A stretch of 14,249 nucleotides of DNA, taken from Planctomycetota bacterium (lineage in GTDB: Bacteria; Planctomycetota; Planctomycetia; Isosphaerales; Isosphaeraceae). Below are positions 14,073 through 14,249 of this stretch, piece after piece (positions within the stretch are counted from its first letter, which is position 1; every line of letters begins with the position of its first letter). The DNA lies in assembly GCA_021778575.1 (NCBI GenBank), contig JAJYCH010000038.1:1-14249 (forward strand), written 5' to 3'. The notes below the pieces were generated by a model. That model worked only from the letters and a program-made list of their open reading frames with translations, was not told the origin of the DNA and ran no database searches. The translations under genes and the position numbers were made by a program.

Positions 14073-14249
14073 TCACTTTGCCACGACCCGGGCGATCAGG
14101 ATGGTCACATTATCGCGCCCACCCCGGTCGAGCGCCAGCAAGAGCAGCGCTTTCGCCGCGCCATCGGCGGTTTTTGAGTGACTGAGGATCGCGGTGATCT
14201 CGTCGTGATTGACCATATCGGTCAGTCCGTCGGAGCAGAGCAAGAGAAA
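14073..14249 (-). CDS. PPM/PP2C-family serine/threonine protein phosphatase, C-terminal 58 residues
   Basis: Only the 3' end is present; the gene enters from the right edge. The minus strand from 14249 reads FLLLCSDGLTDMV, then helices, then ALDRGGRDNVTILIARV and a TGA stop at 14073-14075. These are two late motifs of the PPM (PP2C) family: the SDGLTD motif and the GGRDN motif each supply a metal-binding aspartate. The family removes phosphate from Ser/Thr using two Mn or Mg ions and in bacteria often opposes Hanks-type kinases or acts in stress signalling. Only about a quarter of a usual 240-260-residue catalytic domain is visible, so extra N-terminal domains cannot be excluded. The protein ends right after the catalytic domain with no C-terminal membrane segment. 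The 846-aa coiled-coil gene starts 156 bases downstream on the same strand. Confidence 0.93.
   Translation of the reverse strand, partial: FLLLCSDGLTDMVNHDEITAILSHSKTADGAAKALLLLALDRGGRDNVTILIARVVAK

Overview
The window is GC-rich (roughly 60-65 %) bacterial chromosome. It suggests a planctomycete, most likely of the Isosphaeraceae/Gemmatales type. The reasons are the secreted S9 peptidase with low-complexity inserts, a secreted S1/P1 nuclease, a planctomycete-style VWA protein (FFG motif, then DCSGSM), and long Pro/Gly/Ser-rich membrane-anchored coiled-coil proteins. The taxonomic call is inference from protein style; no marker gene fixes it.

Layout, left to right. (1) 1-896, plus: the 3' part of mnmG (tRNA-U34 modification). 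(2) 1001-4063, minus: a secreted S9 (DPP IV-like) serine peptidase, separated from convergent mnmG by a strong hairpin terminator at 941-971. (3) 4064-4520: a non-coding stretch with a long imperfect inverted repeat (4310-4396) and a terminator hairpin (4450-4484). (4) 4521-6764, minus: a cytoplasmic SEC-C zinc-motif plus TPR protein. (5) 7045-7875 and 7919-8233, plus: a secreted zinc-dependent S1/P1 nuclease and a small secreted protein, probably one transcript. (6) 8264-9139, minus: a TerC-family membrane protein. (7) 9444-10244, plus: a secreted or anchored VWA protein. (8) 14249-10270, minus: the 3' end of a PPM/PP2C phosphatase, then an 846-aa and a 368-aa single-pass coiled-coil protein that overlap by one base.

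Most genes are independent housekeeping or envelope functions. The least explained unit is the right-hand block, 9444-14249. Its two coupled genes share one architecture (N-terminal membrane segment, proline-rich spacer, coiled coil, C-terminal alpha/beta-looking domain). By eye the same C-terminal domain occurs twice in the larger protein and once, more divergently, in the smaller one. A VWA protein converges on them and a PPM phosphatase gene lies upstream on the same strand. I consider this the best candidate for an undescribed planctomycete envelope module, but no function can be read from the sequence.

I see no tRNA or rRNA genes, CRISPR arrays, transposases or phage genes.
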